NCBI GenBank assembly: GCA_047967505.1
Contig: CM106538.1
Length of the DNA: 64,000 nt
Source of the DNA: Dipteris shenzhenensis
Taxonomy: Eukaryota; Polypodiophyta; Polypodiopsida; Gleicheniales
Strand: one strand, 5' to 3'
This document shows positions 1 through 12,000 of the stretch, one piece after another; position 1 is the first letter of the stretch, and every line of letters starts with the position of its first letter. The notes below the pieces were generated by a model that saw only the letters and a program-made list of their open reading frames with translations, was not told the DNA's origin and did not search any database. Made by a program: the position numbers and the translations under genes.

Positions 1-116
1 ACACACGGTTTTATACGGCTGTACCAAATCGTGAGATAACTATACTGCACCAACAAATAAATGAATATTAGCTTAAAGAGACTAATATTTATGTAATTGT
101 TGCTACTATAGCTTGC

Positions 117-569
117 TTGCGAAGGACTCTCACAAAGGAGATGGCTATAGATTTTGTTCCAGGGATGGATGTGATTTTATGTAGCAAAAGAGAAGTAGTT
201 GCATTTGCTACAATCCATGATAGTGATCCCAATTCAGTTTGCCACTTTCGAAGACTTGGCGAAGATAAGGTGGCAGTTACTGTATCAAAGATTCTTAGTG
301 CACATGTTGAGCTAAAGTATAAATGTGGAGATATGGAAACACTTGGAGATGTTATGCCCTACAATACATCCAACAAATCATTTATAGCATGGGACAAAGA
401 TGAGACTTATGCACTAGACATTATCAAGAATACAAAGTGCACCACCTTGGATTTTACTATAGGGGACATTTCACAAATGAGATCATTTGCAAATAAGAAT
501 GTAGCAGTTTTTCAAACAAGTACTTATCAAATGGGGATGCCACTTTGCACACAAGTTAATACTGCCTAG
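117..569 (+). pseudogene. DUF8039-like exon of a plant transposon protein (fragment)
   Basis: An open stretch of about 150 codons with no good ATG at its left edge; a TAG just upstream could be an intron acceptor, so it reads as an internal or terminal exon. Residues about 13-95 have the pattern of the DUF8039-type domain in plant CACTA-associated proteins: a GMDVIL-like start, a VAFATI segment, DPNSVCHF, a VTVSKIL strand, then METLGDV and IAWDKD near the end. DUF8039 has no known biochemical activity that I can state. No upstream exon is visible because the window begins here. The family call is from the residue pattern by eye. It could also be an unrelated plant repeat protein. Confidence 0.4.
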
Positions 570-787
570 GTTGAGGAATGTGCAAAGTCTTGTGTCCATT
601 GGATATGCTTTGCATAGTCAATCTCACATTATACACCATTTTGTTCCTAGTGTTATGCACAATCATCATAAAATACGTTTGGAGGTGTGTTATCCGAACA
701 AGTACTTATGGGATGGGTGCACCACTTTGTATGCAAGTCAATACAACCTAGCTTGAGGCATGTACAAAGTTTTGTGCCCATCGGAGA
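515..787. repeat. tandem duplication, period about 182 bp
   Basis: The segment starting AACAAGTACTTAT at 515 recurs at 697 and runs for about 90 bp with scattered differences, through an ACTTTG...CAAGT..AATAC stretch and a GTACAAAG/GTGCAAAG stretch. The first unit overlaps the end of the DUF8039-like reading frame, so that 3' end has been duplicated. Nothing coding is visible in the second unit. Confidence 0.65.
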
Positions 788-1025
788 AATGTAGATGCGA
801 TAATATTAGAAAATTCTCGGTATGTGTATATGTGTGTGTGTGTGGCAAACAATTTTGATACAACAAAGTAAACACCTAGTGCACAAATTATGCACTTCAT
901 ACCTTCAGTAAATAAGCTTGTTGATGAGGATAAATACACCCTTGAATAAAATCACAGTTGTTGTATGACCACTATAGGATCGCTTTGACACCTGTGATTT
1001 TGCCCACATGTAAGTTTGCAAATAG

Positions 1026-1429
1026 TATAAAAAATCATATAATAATATATTAATAGTTTGCAAATGTGTATAGCAAGTGAGTAATGGGAAGTGGAAGTGG
1101 GAGTGAGGAGCGAGGAGTGGAATGGGAGAGGGAAGTAATAGTAGTGTATGATAATAAGTATAAAAAATAGTATAATAATATATTAATAGTTTTCAGATGG
1201 CAAGTGAGTAATGGGAAGTGGAAGTGAGAGTGGGGAGGGAAGAATGGAATGGGAGAGGGGAAGGTAATAGGGGAGTAGGATAATAAGGGAGTGAAATGAG
1301 TGAGGGGAGTTAATAGGGGATGAAAAAGAGGAGGGTGAGATGGGGAAATATGGGATTTTAGGAAAGGGGAGGAGTATGGGACGTGGTGGAAATGTGGGAT
1401 GGGAGTGGTGGCAATGGGGGAGGAAGAAG
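1026..1429. repeat. purine-rich flank with 133-bp tandem duplication
   Basis: A block starting TATAAAAAAT at 1026 is repeated at 1159. Each unit has an AT-rich half followed by a GTGAGTAATGGGAAGTGG-type purine-rich half. The following bases to 1429 are strongly G/A rich on the plus strand. The open minus-strand frame here is low complexity and not a gene. The same kind of purine-rich sequence continues after 14146, as expected if the CACTA element was inserted into it. Confidence 0.6.
1427..1429. repeat. CACTA target-site duplication, left (AAG)
   Basis: AAG immediately precedes CACTAC and matches AAG at 14143-14145. Confidence 0.9.
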
Positions 1430-1525
1430 CACTACTACACACGCATCCTATTGTGACGTTTACGTACCGATGATTAGCGCCCGCTTAGCGTTAATCGTCG
1501 GTATAAAAATCGGGTGTCGTAAATC

Positions 1526-1618
1526 GTCGCTATATAGCGACTTTTACTAAGCGTCGCTATATAGCGACGTTAGTAAAAGTCGCTATATAGCGACTTTTAA
1601 AGGTCGCTATATAGCGAC
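1526..1618. repeat. left subterminal palindrome array
   Basis: Four exact copies of the perfect palindrome GTCGCTATATAGCGAC lie at 1526-1541, 1553-1568, 1579-1594 and 1603-1618. In En/Spm the TnpA protein binds repeated subterminal motifs to bring the ends together; by analogy these are candidate binding sites for the TnpA-like product at 12001. Between 1619 and 1980 I see only AT-rich sequence, probably the 3' region of the minus-strand transposase gene. Confidence 0.85.
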
Positions 1619-1980
1619 ACTGAGACAATATATTATAGCGACATTTTACAGAGAGGTTTTTTCTTTTTTTTAGCCTTAAAATTTATTTTCTTCCAATGAC
1701 AAAATTTTTTAAATTTTCATACATGTTTGAGCTCATAGAGAATTAAAAAATGAGAGCATGTACATCAAGCCTTTGAAGCTCATATATTCATGTCCAAGTT
1801 TGAGATGAGAAAAATCAAATTAAATAAGAGCATTTACATCAACTGTTTCATCTTGAGCCAAGTCTAAGGCGCCAAGCAAGTCTATCTCCAACTCTATACC
1901 GAGTTGATCTCCTATATCATCATCGTACTCTAGCATCGTACGTTCACCTAAAAGTATTTGATCATCTTCTTCAATTAAGC

Positions 1981-4900
1981 TTAAGTGTGGTGATTGATCT
2001 TGACGATTGTTGTCTTCCTCGTCAATATCGTGATCTCCATCCTCCTCCCGTGCGATGTCATTATATGCGCATCTTCCTCTTGCCTCATATGGTGATCTAC
2101 ATCTTCTTCGCTAGATTCATCAATTGGATCCGGCATTGGTAGTGGCATCTCCATATCCACATCTCGATCTTCAAAAATCTGCTTACTTCGTGGTGCAACT
2201 TGGATCATGTACCACCATCTTGGATCAGAACGATCCGGATGAAAAACCACCTATATTGAAGATGAAAAATCACGTGCCAAATGTCGTCAATTTTATATAT
2301 ATCAATGGACTTAAAAAACGAAAGCTTCGACTAATTAAATCATTAGTATGCACCTGCTCACAGTGCTCGGGAAGAACAAAAGTATCACTTTCATCGGTCC
2401 AATGTTTGGTGGAGTCTATTGCAAAGAGACCGCTACCATCTTTTCTCACAGTCGCATGGGGACCGTTGTAAGTAGTTCTAAACCATTTTACATCAAGAAT
2501 GAAAATAGTAAATCGTCTGAAATCAATTTCATAGATGTCGCGTATGGTTCCACAATAATCCAACTATGAGGAGAGAAGATTGGTATCCGAAGCACTTGCT
2601 CGGCTATCTTGTGTGAAGTTAGCCATGACTCCACAATCATACGTGACTCTCTTTGAATCGATGCGTTCTACGTGAAAATGTCGTCCATATGACCATAATG
2701 CACTGTACTTTTTGTACTGTAGAAGAGCATCATTAAAACAATGAAGATGCACCTATTTTATAGCATATATTGCCACAAATAATTACTTAATTACATCAAG
2801 AGATAAGAAACTTACATGCACCATACATCCAGATGATAACTCCCGCTCGCGCTCGTTTATTGTCTCTCCATCACGTTCGGCTTTACGTATAGCTAGTTGT
2901 AGCCAATCAAGTGACATGTGAGTAGGGAGAAGAGCCAGATCTCGTGGATATGGTTGTGATCGCCTGTACATTACTCTGAATCTCGTCCTTGCATTTATTC
3001 TTTCTGCTTTGGCCACTTCATATCTCTCAATCCACTTCTGCATCTCAGGGCTATTGAGGATACAAAACTTATTGAATTTCTCCATTTGCTCTTCGCTCAT
3101 CTTTCTTTCAATCCCTTTTCCTTGGGGGACCTCGCCAATGATGCGATCATCATCCTTGTTGTGCCAAGCTTGCGGCATATCAGGATCCGTGGATGCAAGA
3201 AACTCTGTGATATATACTAATGACTCTTGCACAAGCCATCCCTCTGCCATGCTTGCTTCTGGTCTTGCTCTTTGTCTTACAAACCCCTTTAAAGTTTTCA
3301 TAAACCGCTCGAGAAAAAACATCCATCGATTATGAACGGTACCTGCTATAGCCACCTCATCAACTATGTGTACAAGCAAGTGGACTTGAGTTGTCATAAT
3401 GCTTGAGGGAAAGTGCTTCTCAAGCAAGCATACGGCTTCGATGGATTCCACCCTAGCCTTCTCGATGCTCGATATAGAGATCTCTTTTTGAGATATCCAC
3501 CTATTTCACATGTCCATGCATATGTAAGATATTTGAGATATCCACCTATTTCACATGTCCATGAAGAAAATACATAATGCGAATTGATAGTAAGCATACC
3601 TCACAATACCACAGATCTTGAATATAGCATTTCTAACATCTTCTTGTAAGCACCCTTTTATTGTAATTGGAAGGATGAACTATCAAAGCAACAATGAAAT
3701 CATGTCAACAATATAACATAATAATAATTACGCTAATGCATCACTATTATCGGTACACTAATTCTACTTAGAATACCTGTAAGACCTTGTGCCAATCATG
3801 GGACTTGAGGCCACTAAGCTTATTGTCCTTTGAAAATGCTCCTTTCAAGCAACGCATGTACCCTGTCGGTGTTTGAAAAGAGGCAATGTCTGCCTTGATC
3901 GCTGCCTCCTCCCTCGTAGAGAGGATCCACGTTGCTTTCGGGAGGACAACTTTTCCTGAAGCATGCACTTGGGGCCACAAACAAGACATCCTATTCATAG
4001 CACGCAAGTCTTCTCGCACTCCTCTCGAGTCCTTGGAACCAACCAAGTGTGCCCAAATGGTAGCCCCCACATTCTTAAAGATATGCATGGGATCCAAGAG
4101 ATGATTGATTTGTAACTGACCCCAATAAGGAAGCTCGTGAAAGATCGATAGCCTCTTCATACCAGGAGGAGGTTCCTCTCCATTCTCCCTCCAAGCTTGA
4201 ATCTAATCACTTGCTTTCAAATATGATGGTGGTGGATCAAGCTGACCTCCACATGCGAGATGGTCGAACGGAAGGTATCGAGCATGACCTTCATAAACAT
4301 TTTTTCTCATGTGTTTGGAGTAGCGTGCAAGCGATTTCAGAGCGGGTCCACAAACAAGACAAGCATGGTACCCACTTGTAACAAGTCCTACACGCGTGCA
4401 TGAATATGTTAGTACAAGACATGCGTGCAAAAGAGAGTAAAAAAAGCATAATCCCTCATTGTACATGTAAAGACATAACCACGTACCTGCGCACTCTCCA
4501 TATCCTGGGTAGTCATGCATGGTCCACATCAAGATACCCCTGACTAAAATATCATTGGTATGCCTAGGAGCTCTGGAAATATCAAAGACCTGCACTCCTC
4601 TCCATAATATCTGTAACTCCTCTATCAAAGGTGCCATGTACACGTCCATATTTTTTGCCTTGTACTTTCCTGGCACAAGTAGTGCAAGCATGAGGTGTCC
4701 CTTTTTTATTGTTAGCCATGGTGGGATATTGTAATTCACCACGACTATGGGCCATGTCGACGAAGATGTCAAGCGTAACCCGAAAGGATTCACGCCGTCC
4801 ATGGCTAGCCCAAGATGTAAGTTGCGTGGCTCTCTTGCAAAGTCTGGCCACTGATTATCTATGTGCTTCCAAGCCGCACAATCTGTGGGAATCCTCAATG

Positions 4901-5885
4901 TGTGATCAGTGGACCGATGAGATGCATGCCATGTCATCAACTCCGCTATGGATTTGCATCGAAACATGTGTTGTATTCTTGCAATGATGGGAAAGTGTCT
5001 TAAGACCTTTACCGGTATCCTCTCACCCTGCAAGTCATCTCTATATCATTGTTCCCCACACTTTGGACAACTAGCCAAATCTCCATGCTCACGAAGAAAG
5101 AGAATACAATCATTACGGCAAGCATGGATGGTATCATAATCCATACCCACCATTGTTAGCATCTTTTTCGCTTCATCTCTTGATGCGGGCATGGTATTTG
5201 GTGCAGGCAACATCTTTTGGAGCAACCTATGACAAAGACACTATCCAAATGATGATTCTCAAAACAAACAATATCCAAATAATGAGTCAATCAAATTAAT
5301 GCAAGGGCTAACCTCATTAAGGCCGAGACACTTGTATCCGACCACCCATACTGTACTTGTAGATTCAAGATTGAGAGACAAGCACGTAGTTTAGACATCC
5401 TGGCACCCTCGTACAATTGTGTTGATTGCAACTCTCGCATTTTCACCTCAGACTCTGACATCACATGTGCGTGGGATGTAGTGCCCCTAAAAATGGAATC
5501 CATCATGTCGACCATACCCTCATCGTCATCCGGGAGACTATAGTCTTGTTGAAAGTGAGAAGGTATATGTGTACCCTCGTCACCCTCGTCATCCTGTCAT
5601 AAGCTCATTCGTGTAAATAGAAGATCTTCTAATTCCGGGTATACAATAAGATTGCGAACTTAAATAGCTTTGACTTACCGATGATCCATCAACATGTGCA
5701 ACACCAACGGGGGGTACTGGTTCCGGCTCCTCCCCATACATCCGCAAGTGGCGCATGATAATACGACGTTGATGTCGTACTTCTCGCTTGCCATGAGTGC
5801 AATGACAATATAACCTCTCTGTAAGCCACTTCGTGCTCCCGGGCGTTGGCGCATCATCGGATGAGCTTCCACTCGTCCCTTCCAT
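1981..5885 (-). pseudogene. CACTA transposase (TnpD/Tnp2-like), decayed
   Basis: Read from 5885 down: a short N-terminal exon (5589-5885; a CHC...H segment); an exon at about 5291-5515; an exon to 5034 ending in a CPKCGEQ zinc motif; then the Tnp2/Transposase_21 core at 4203-5033 (LGLAMDGVNPFG, NYNIPPWLTIKKG, MDVYMAPLIEEL) and 3768-4160 (FHELPYWGQL, HLLDPMHIFKNV). DUF4218 follows at 2783-3451 (VHNRWMFFLERFMKTLKG), then DUF4216 at 2270-2563 (YCGTIRDIYEIDF) and an acidic tail at 1981-2250. Several introns are expected, for example about 4385-4485, where the domain is broken by non-conserved residues. Two in-frame stops fall inside conserved stretches: TGA at 5046-5048 just after the zinc motif and TAG at 2564-2566 just before DUF4216. 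The product would cut and join CACTA ends; this copy should not make it whole. The domain calls are confident; the exact exon joins are not. Confidence 0.85.
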
Positions 5886-6122
5886 CTACACTTGTAAAAC
5901 CAAAACATAAGCATGAAGAGGAGATGTACACAATTATGAGCATAGCATGTTTAATTTGAGCTTCTCTTGAGGCTATATAAAAAGAATGACATCGCTATAT
6001 AGTAAGGATTGAAACAAAAAATCCTATATAGTAAGGCTATGTAGTAAGAGGAGATATTGACAATTATAGGCATAGCATGTTTGAGCTTCACAAGAGGCCA
6101 CACCAAAAAATAAACAGTAAGC

Positions 6123-6188
6123 GTCGCTATATAGCGACGCTCTGTTCCGTCGCTATATAGCGACGAATAAGCGTCGCTATATAGCGAC
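6123..6188. promoter_or_regulatory. internal palindrome cluster between the two CACTA genes
   Basis: Three exact copies of GTCGCTATATAGCGAC (6123-6138, 6149-6164, 6173-6188) lie about 240 bp upstream of the minus-strand transposase start (5885) and just before the pyrimidine-rich leader of the plus-strand gene. They are the same palindrome that fills both element ends. The position suggests a shared divergent promoter that the element's own DNA-binding protein could recognise. Degenerate CTATATAG fragments continue at 5990-6050. The role is inferred; the motif identity is seen directly. Confidence 0.6.
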
Positions 6189-7129
6189 GCTGTGGGTTAA
6201 AACCCGAAACGCCGAAACGCGCGGCGTTTTGCTCAAAGCTTTCCTAATCTCTCAAGTAAGCAACCCAAAATCTCCTCCCACCTATTTTCACTGACCTCCC
6301 ATCTATTCCAAGCAACCTCCTACTCTATTTCCCACTCCTCACCCTTCTCCTACCTCTTGTACACCCTCTCTCTCCTTTTTCCCTCTTTGGTTTCCAGAAA
6401 GAAAGTTCTTCAAAAGGTGAGTTTCTTTCAACAATGTAGGTTGTTTGTTTGTTAGCTTTGGTTTTGTGAGTGTTTCTACTTGTATTGCTAAAGTTTTAAA
6501 CTAGTTTTCATGCTTGATTAGAAAGGATTCAAACAAAAAACGAAATTTCAAGAAAGAAAGAAAGAAACTCACCTCTTCTTCCTGTATTTCTCTTCCTTCT
6601 CTTCCTTCTCTTCTCCTCAATCTCCTCCTTTCCTTGTCTCCTCAATCTTCTCTTTCCTTATCTCCTTTCAAAAAGTTGCTTTTGTGATCTCCTCTTTCCA
6701 CTAACATCTTATTTGAAAAAATGGGTTGTTTTCTCTCTTTTGTAGGGCCAGTCCACTACACCGAGCGGGACATACTCTCTCTTTTGTGGGCCCAATCCAC
6801 TACACCGAGCGGGACATACTTTTACAGGTAAGTGCTTCCTCTTCTTTCCATTTAAGCTTTTTGTTATTTGCATTGGCCTGCAGCTAGCGCCTTAAGCGCT
6901 AGCTGCAGTGATGGGCGTAGGAACCCTCTCTTCCCCCTTCTCTTTTTCTCATTTTTCCCCCTTCTCTTTTTTCCCTCTTCTCTTATTCTCTCTTTCCCCC
7001 TTCTCTCTTTCCCCCTCTCTCTTTTCCCTTCTCTCTTTCCTTTCCCCCCTATTCTCTATTTCCTTTCCCTCTTATTCTCTTATGCTTATGCTTCTCTCAT
7101 TCCCCCTTCTCTATTTCCCCCTTCTCTCA
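6189..7129 (+). other. probable leader and intron region of the plus-strand CACTA gene
   Basis: No coding frame is supported. The sequence is pyrimidine rich and has splice-like sites, including AAAAG|GTGAGT near 6415 and ACAG|GTAAGT near 6826. A 30-bp segment (CCACTACACCGAGCGGGACA) is present twice with a period of about 44 bp (6753 and 6797). A 13-bp perfect stem sits at 6878-6890/6896-6908. The element probably uses this stretch as untranslated leader and intron ahead of the protein starting at 12001; transcripts would be needed to place exons. Confidence 0.4.
6878..6908. repeat. 13-bp inverted repeat (hairpin)
   Basis: CTGCAGCTAGCGC at 6878-6890 is the exact reverse complement of 6896-6908, separated by CTTAA. 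Confidence 0.85.
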
Positions 7130-10100
7130 TTCGCATAAGCTCTTTTTCCGCATGAGCATAAGCTCCTTCTCTCTTTCCGCATGAGCATGAGCTTATGCGT
7201 AAGTTTCCGCATAACCTTATGCGGAAATAGAGAATGAGAGAAGCTTATGCTTCTCTCATTCTCTTTTTCCGCATAAGCTCCTTCTCTCTTTCCGCATAAG
7301 CTCATGCGCTTTTTCCGCATGAGCATAAGCATGAGCTTATGCTTATGCTTATGCATAAGCATAAGCACAAGCTCATGCTTATGCTCATGCATGAGCATGA
7401 GCTTATGCGCAAGTTTCCGCATAAGCTTATGCGGAAATAGAGAATGAGAGAAGCTTATGCTTCTCTCATTCTCTTTTTCCGCATAAGCTCCTTCTCTTTT
7501 TCCGCATGACCATAAGCATGAGCTTATGCGCAAGTTTCCGCATAAGCTTATGCGGAAATAGAGAATGAGAGAAGCTTATGCTTCTCTCATTCTCTTTTTC
7601 CGCATAAGCTCCTTCTCTCTTTCCGCATAAGCTCATGCGCTTTTTCCGCATGAGCTTATGCTTATGCTTATGCGTAAGCATAAGCATAAGCTCATGCTTA
7701 TGCTCATGCATGAGCATGAGCTTATGCGCAAGTAGCTTATGCGGAAGTTTCCGCATAAGCTCCTTCTCTCTTTCCGCATAAGCTCATGCGCTTTTTCCGC
7801 ATGAGCATAAGCATGAGCTTATGCTTATGCTTATGCATAAGCATAAGCATAAGCTCATGCTTATGCTCATGTATGAGCATGAGCTTATGCGCAAGTTTCC
7901 GCATAAGCTCCTTCTCTTTTTCCGCATGAGCATAAGCATGAGCTTATGCTTATGCTCATGCATGAGCATGAGCTTATGCGTAAGTTTCCGCATAAGCTTA
8001 TGCGGAAATAGAGAATGAGAGAAGCTTATGCTTCTCTCATTCTCTTTTTCCGCATAAGCTCCTTCTCTTTTTCCGCATGAGCATAAGCATGAGCTTATGC
8101 TTATGCTTATGAATAAGCATAAGCATAAGCTCATGCTTATGCTCATGCATGAGCATGAGCTTATGCGTAAGTTTCCGCATAAGCTTATGCGGAAATAGAG
8201 AATGAGTTCTCTTTTTCCGCATAAGCTCCTTCTCTCTTTCCACATAAGTTTCCGCATGAGCTTATGCATAAGTTTCCGCATAAGCTTATGCGGAAATAGA
8301 GAATGAGAGAAGCTTATGCTTCTCTCATTCTCTTTTTCCGCATAAGCTCCTTCTCTCTTTCCGCATAAGCTCCTTCTCTATTTCCGCATCCGCATAAGCA
8401 TGAGCTTATGCTTATGCTTATGCATAAGCATAAGCATAAGCTCATGCTTATGCTCATGCATGAGCATGAGCTTATGCGTAAGTTTCCGCATAAGCTCCTT
8501 CTCTCTTTCCGCATAAGCTCCTTCTCTATTTCCGCATCCGCATAAGCATGAGCTTATGCTTATGCTTATGCTTAAGCATAAGCAGAAGCATAAGCTCATG
8601 CTTATGCTCATGCATGAGCATGAGCTTATGCGCAAGTTTCCGCATAAGCTTATGCGGAAATAGAGAATGAGAGAAGCTTATGCTTCTCTCATTCTCTTTT
8701 TCCGCATAAGCTCCTTCTCTCTTTCCGCATAAGCTCATGCGGCTTTTCCGCATGAGCATAAGCATGAGCTTATGCTTATGCTTATGCATAAGCATAAGCA
8801 TAAGCTCATGCTTATGCTCATGCATGAGCATGAGCTTATGCTTATGCTTATGCATAAGCATAAGCATAAGCTCATGCTTATGCTCATGCATGAGCATGAG
8901 CTTATGCGCAAGTTTCCGCATAAGCTTATGCGGAAATAGAGAATGAGAGAAGCTTATGCTTCTCTCATTCTCTTTTTCCGCATAAGCTCCTTCTCTTTTT
9001 CCGCATGAGCATAAGCATGAGCTTATGCTTATGCTTATGCTTATGCATAAGCATAAGCATAAGCATAAGCATAAGCTCATGCTTATGCTCATGCATGAGC
9101 ATGAGCTTATGCATAAGTTTCCGCATAAGCTTATGCGGAAATAGAGAATGAGAGAAGCTTATGCTTCTCTCATTCTCTTTTTCCGCATAAGCTCCTTCTC
9201 TCTTTCCACATAAGCTCATGCGCTTTTTCCGCATGAGCTTATGCGTAAGTTTCCGCATAAGCTTATGCGGAAATAGAGAATGAGAGAAGCTTATGCTTCT
9301 CTCATTCTCTTTTTCCGCATAAGCTCCTTCTCTCTTTTCGCATAAGCTCCTTCTCTATTTTCGCATCCGCATAAGCATGAGCTTATGCTTATGCTTATGC
9401 ATAAGCATAAGCATAAGCATAAGCATAAGCTCATGCTTATGCTCATGCATGAGCATGAGCTTATGCGTAAGTTTCCGCATAAGCTTATGCAGAAATAGAG
9501 AATGAGAGAAGCCTATGCTTCTCTCATTCTCTTTTTCCGCATAAGCTCCTTCTCTCTTTCCGCATAAGCTCATGCGCTTTTTCCGCATGAGCATAAGCAT
9601 GAGCTTATGCTTATGCTTATGCATAAGCATAAGCATAAGCTCATGCTTATGCTCATGCTTATGCTTATGCTTATGCTCATGCTTATGCTCATGCTTATGC
9701 TTGTCTCATTCTCTTTTTCCACATAAGCTCCTTCTCTCTTTCCGCATAAGCTCCTTCTCTATTTCCACATCCACATAAGCATGAGCATAAGCATAAGCTC
9801 ATGCTTATGCTCATGCATGAGCATGAGCTTATGCGTAAGTTTCCGCATAAGCTTATGCAGAAATAGAGAATGAGAGAAGCTTATGCTTCTCTCATTCTCT
9901 TTTTCCGCATAAGCTCCTTCTCTCTTTCCGCATAAGTTCATGCGCTTTTTCCGCATGAGCATAAGCATGAGCTTATGCTTATGCTTATGCATAAGCATAA
10001 GCATAAGCTCATGCTTATGCTCATGCATGAGCATGAGCTTATGCGTAAGTTTCTGCATAAGCTTATGCGGAAATAGAGAATGAGAGAAGCTTATGCTTCT

Positions 10101-11700
10101 CTCATTCTCTTTTTCCGCATAAGCTCCTTCTCTCTTTCCGCATAAGCTCCTTCTCTATTTCCGCATCCGCATAAGCATGAGCTTATGCTTATGCTTATGG
10201 TTAAGCATAAGCTCATGCTTATGCTCATGCATGAGCATGAGCTTATGCGCAAGTTTCCGCATAAGCTTATGCGGAAATAGAGAATGAGAGAAGCTTATGC
10301 TTCTGTCATTCTTTTTTTCCGCATAAGCTCCTTCTCTCTTTCCGCATAAGCTCCTCTATTTCCGCATCCGCATAAGCATGAGCTTATGCTTATGCTTATG
10401 CATAAGCATAAGCATAAGCTCATGCTTATGCTCATGCATGAGCATGAGCTTATGCGTAAGTTTCCGCATAAGCTTATGCGGAAATAGAGAATGAGAGAAG
10501 CTTATGCTTCTCTCATTCTCTTTTTCCGCATAAGCTCCTTCTCTATTTCCGCATGAGCATAAGCTCCTTCTCTCTTTCCGCATGAGCTCCTTCTCTCTTT
10601 CCGCATAAGCTCCTTCTCTCTTTCCGCATAAGCTCCTTCTCTATTTCCGCATGAGCATAAGCATGAGCTTATGCTTATGCTTATGCGCAAGTTTCCGCAT
10701 AAGCTCCTTCTCCATATCCGCATGAGCATAAGCATGAGCATGAGCATAAGCATGAGCTTATGCTTATGCTTATGCTTAACCATAAGCATAAGCATAAGCT
10801 CATGCTTATGCTCATGCATGAGCATGAGCTTATGCGTAAGTTTCCGCTTATGCGTGAGCATATGCGGAAATAGAGAATGAGAGAAGCTTATGCTTCTCTC
10901 ATTCTCTATTTCTGCATATGCCGAAACATGAGCATAAGCTTATGCTCACCCATGAGCATAAGCATAAGCTCATGCGGAAAAATAGAAGGAGCTTATGCGG
11001 AAATAGAGAATGAGTTTCCGCATAAGCTCTTTCTCTTTTTCCGCATAAGCTCTTTCTCTTTCTCTTTTGCGTGAGCATATGCGGAAATAGAGAATGAGAG
11101 AAGCTTATGCTTCTCTCCTTCTCTATTTCCGCATATGCGGAAACATGAGCATAAGCTCATGCTCACCCATGAGCATAAGCATAAGCTCATGCGGAAAAAG
11201 AGAAGGAGCTTATGCGGAAATAGTTCATGAGTTTCCGCATAAGCTCTTTCTCTTTTTCCGCATAAGCTCTTTCTCTTTCTCTTTTGCGTGAGCATATGCG
11301 GAAATAGAGAATGAGAGAAGCTTATGCTTCTCTCCTTCTCTATTTCCGCATATGCGGAAACATGAGCATAAGCTCATGCTCACCCATGAGCATAAGCATA
11401 AGCTCATGCGGAAAAAGAGAAGGAGCTTATGCGGAAATAGAGAATGAGAGAAGCTTATGCTTCTCTCCTTCTCTTTTTTTGCATAAGCTCCTTCTCTTTT
11501 TCCGCATGAGCATAAGCATGCGGAAACTCATTCTCTATTTTATGCATAAGCTCCTTCTCTATTTCCGATGCCTATGCTTAAGCATAAGCTCATGCTTATG
11601 CTCATGCATGTGCATGAGCTTATGCTTAAGTTTCCGCATAAGCTCATGCTTATGCGTGAGCTTATGCGGAAATAGAGAATGAGAGAAGCATAAGCTCATT
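7130..11700. repeat. 4.6-kb nested palindrome array of AAGC/GCTT blocks
   Basis: About 4.6 kb is built from a few words: CATAAG, CATGAG and their complements, TTTCCGCATAAG, and GAGAATGAGAGAAGC. Each unit of roughly 250-300 bp is a string of palindromes. Examples: 8751-8822 is a perfect 72-bp palindrome centred between 8786 and 8787; 8637-8660 is a perfect 24-bp palindrome (arm TTTCCGCATAAG); a 15-bp stem, GAGAATGAGAGAAGC with loop TTAT, recurs in most units. From about 10880 to 11700 the units change to shorter ones with GCGTGAGCATATGCGG. Every frame on both strands lacks stops for long stretches, giving spurious HKHKLML or SISSCLC frames; none is a gene. It lies inside the CACTA element between its two genes. 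Confidence 0.9.
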
Positions 11701-11960
11701 CTCTATTTCTGCATAAGCTCATTCTCTATTTCCCACTCTATTTCCCCCTTCTCTCATTTCCCCCTTCTCTCCTTCTCTATTTTCCCTCATCTCTTTCCCC
11801 TTCTCTATTTCCCCCTTCTCTCATTCTCTATTTCCTCATTCTCATTCTTTTCTTTCCTTTACATCTTCTTTCCCTCTTCTTTCCCTCTTTCCCTCTTCTT
11901 TCCCTCTTCTTTCCTTTCCCTCTTCTTTCTTCTTGCCTATGCCTATGCCTATGAGAATGC
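11701..11960. repeat. pyrimidine-rich tract (TTCTC/CCCTT)
   Basis: Low-complexity C/T sequence joins the palindrome array to the TnpA-like coding exon. It may hold the splice acceptor or leader of that gene. It ends with three copies of GCCTAT. Confidence 0.6.
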
Positions 11961-12000
11961 TCATGTTTGTTTTTTGTTTTCTGTTTTCGTGTTTGTGTCT

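Noticed and set aside
1050-1442. 130-codon minus-strand protein
   Set aside because: Low-complexity product of the purine-rich tandem duplication, running into the CACTA end.
7111-11682. Many long open frames (up to 188 codons) on both strands rich in HKHKLML or SISSCLC
   Set aside because: They are by-products of the stop-free palindromic repeat words; the same DNA is open in several frames and no domain is present.
7130-11700. CRISPR-like regular palindromic repeats
   Set aside because: There are no unique spacers, units are irregular, and the context is a plant transposon.
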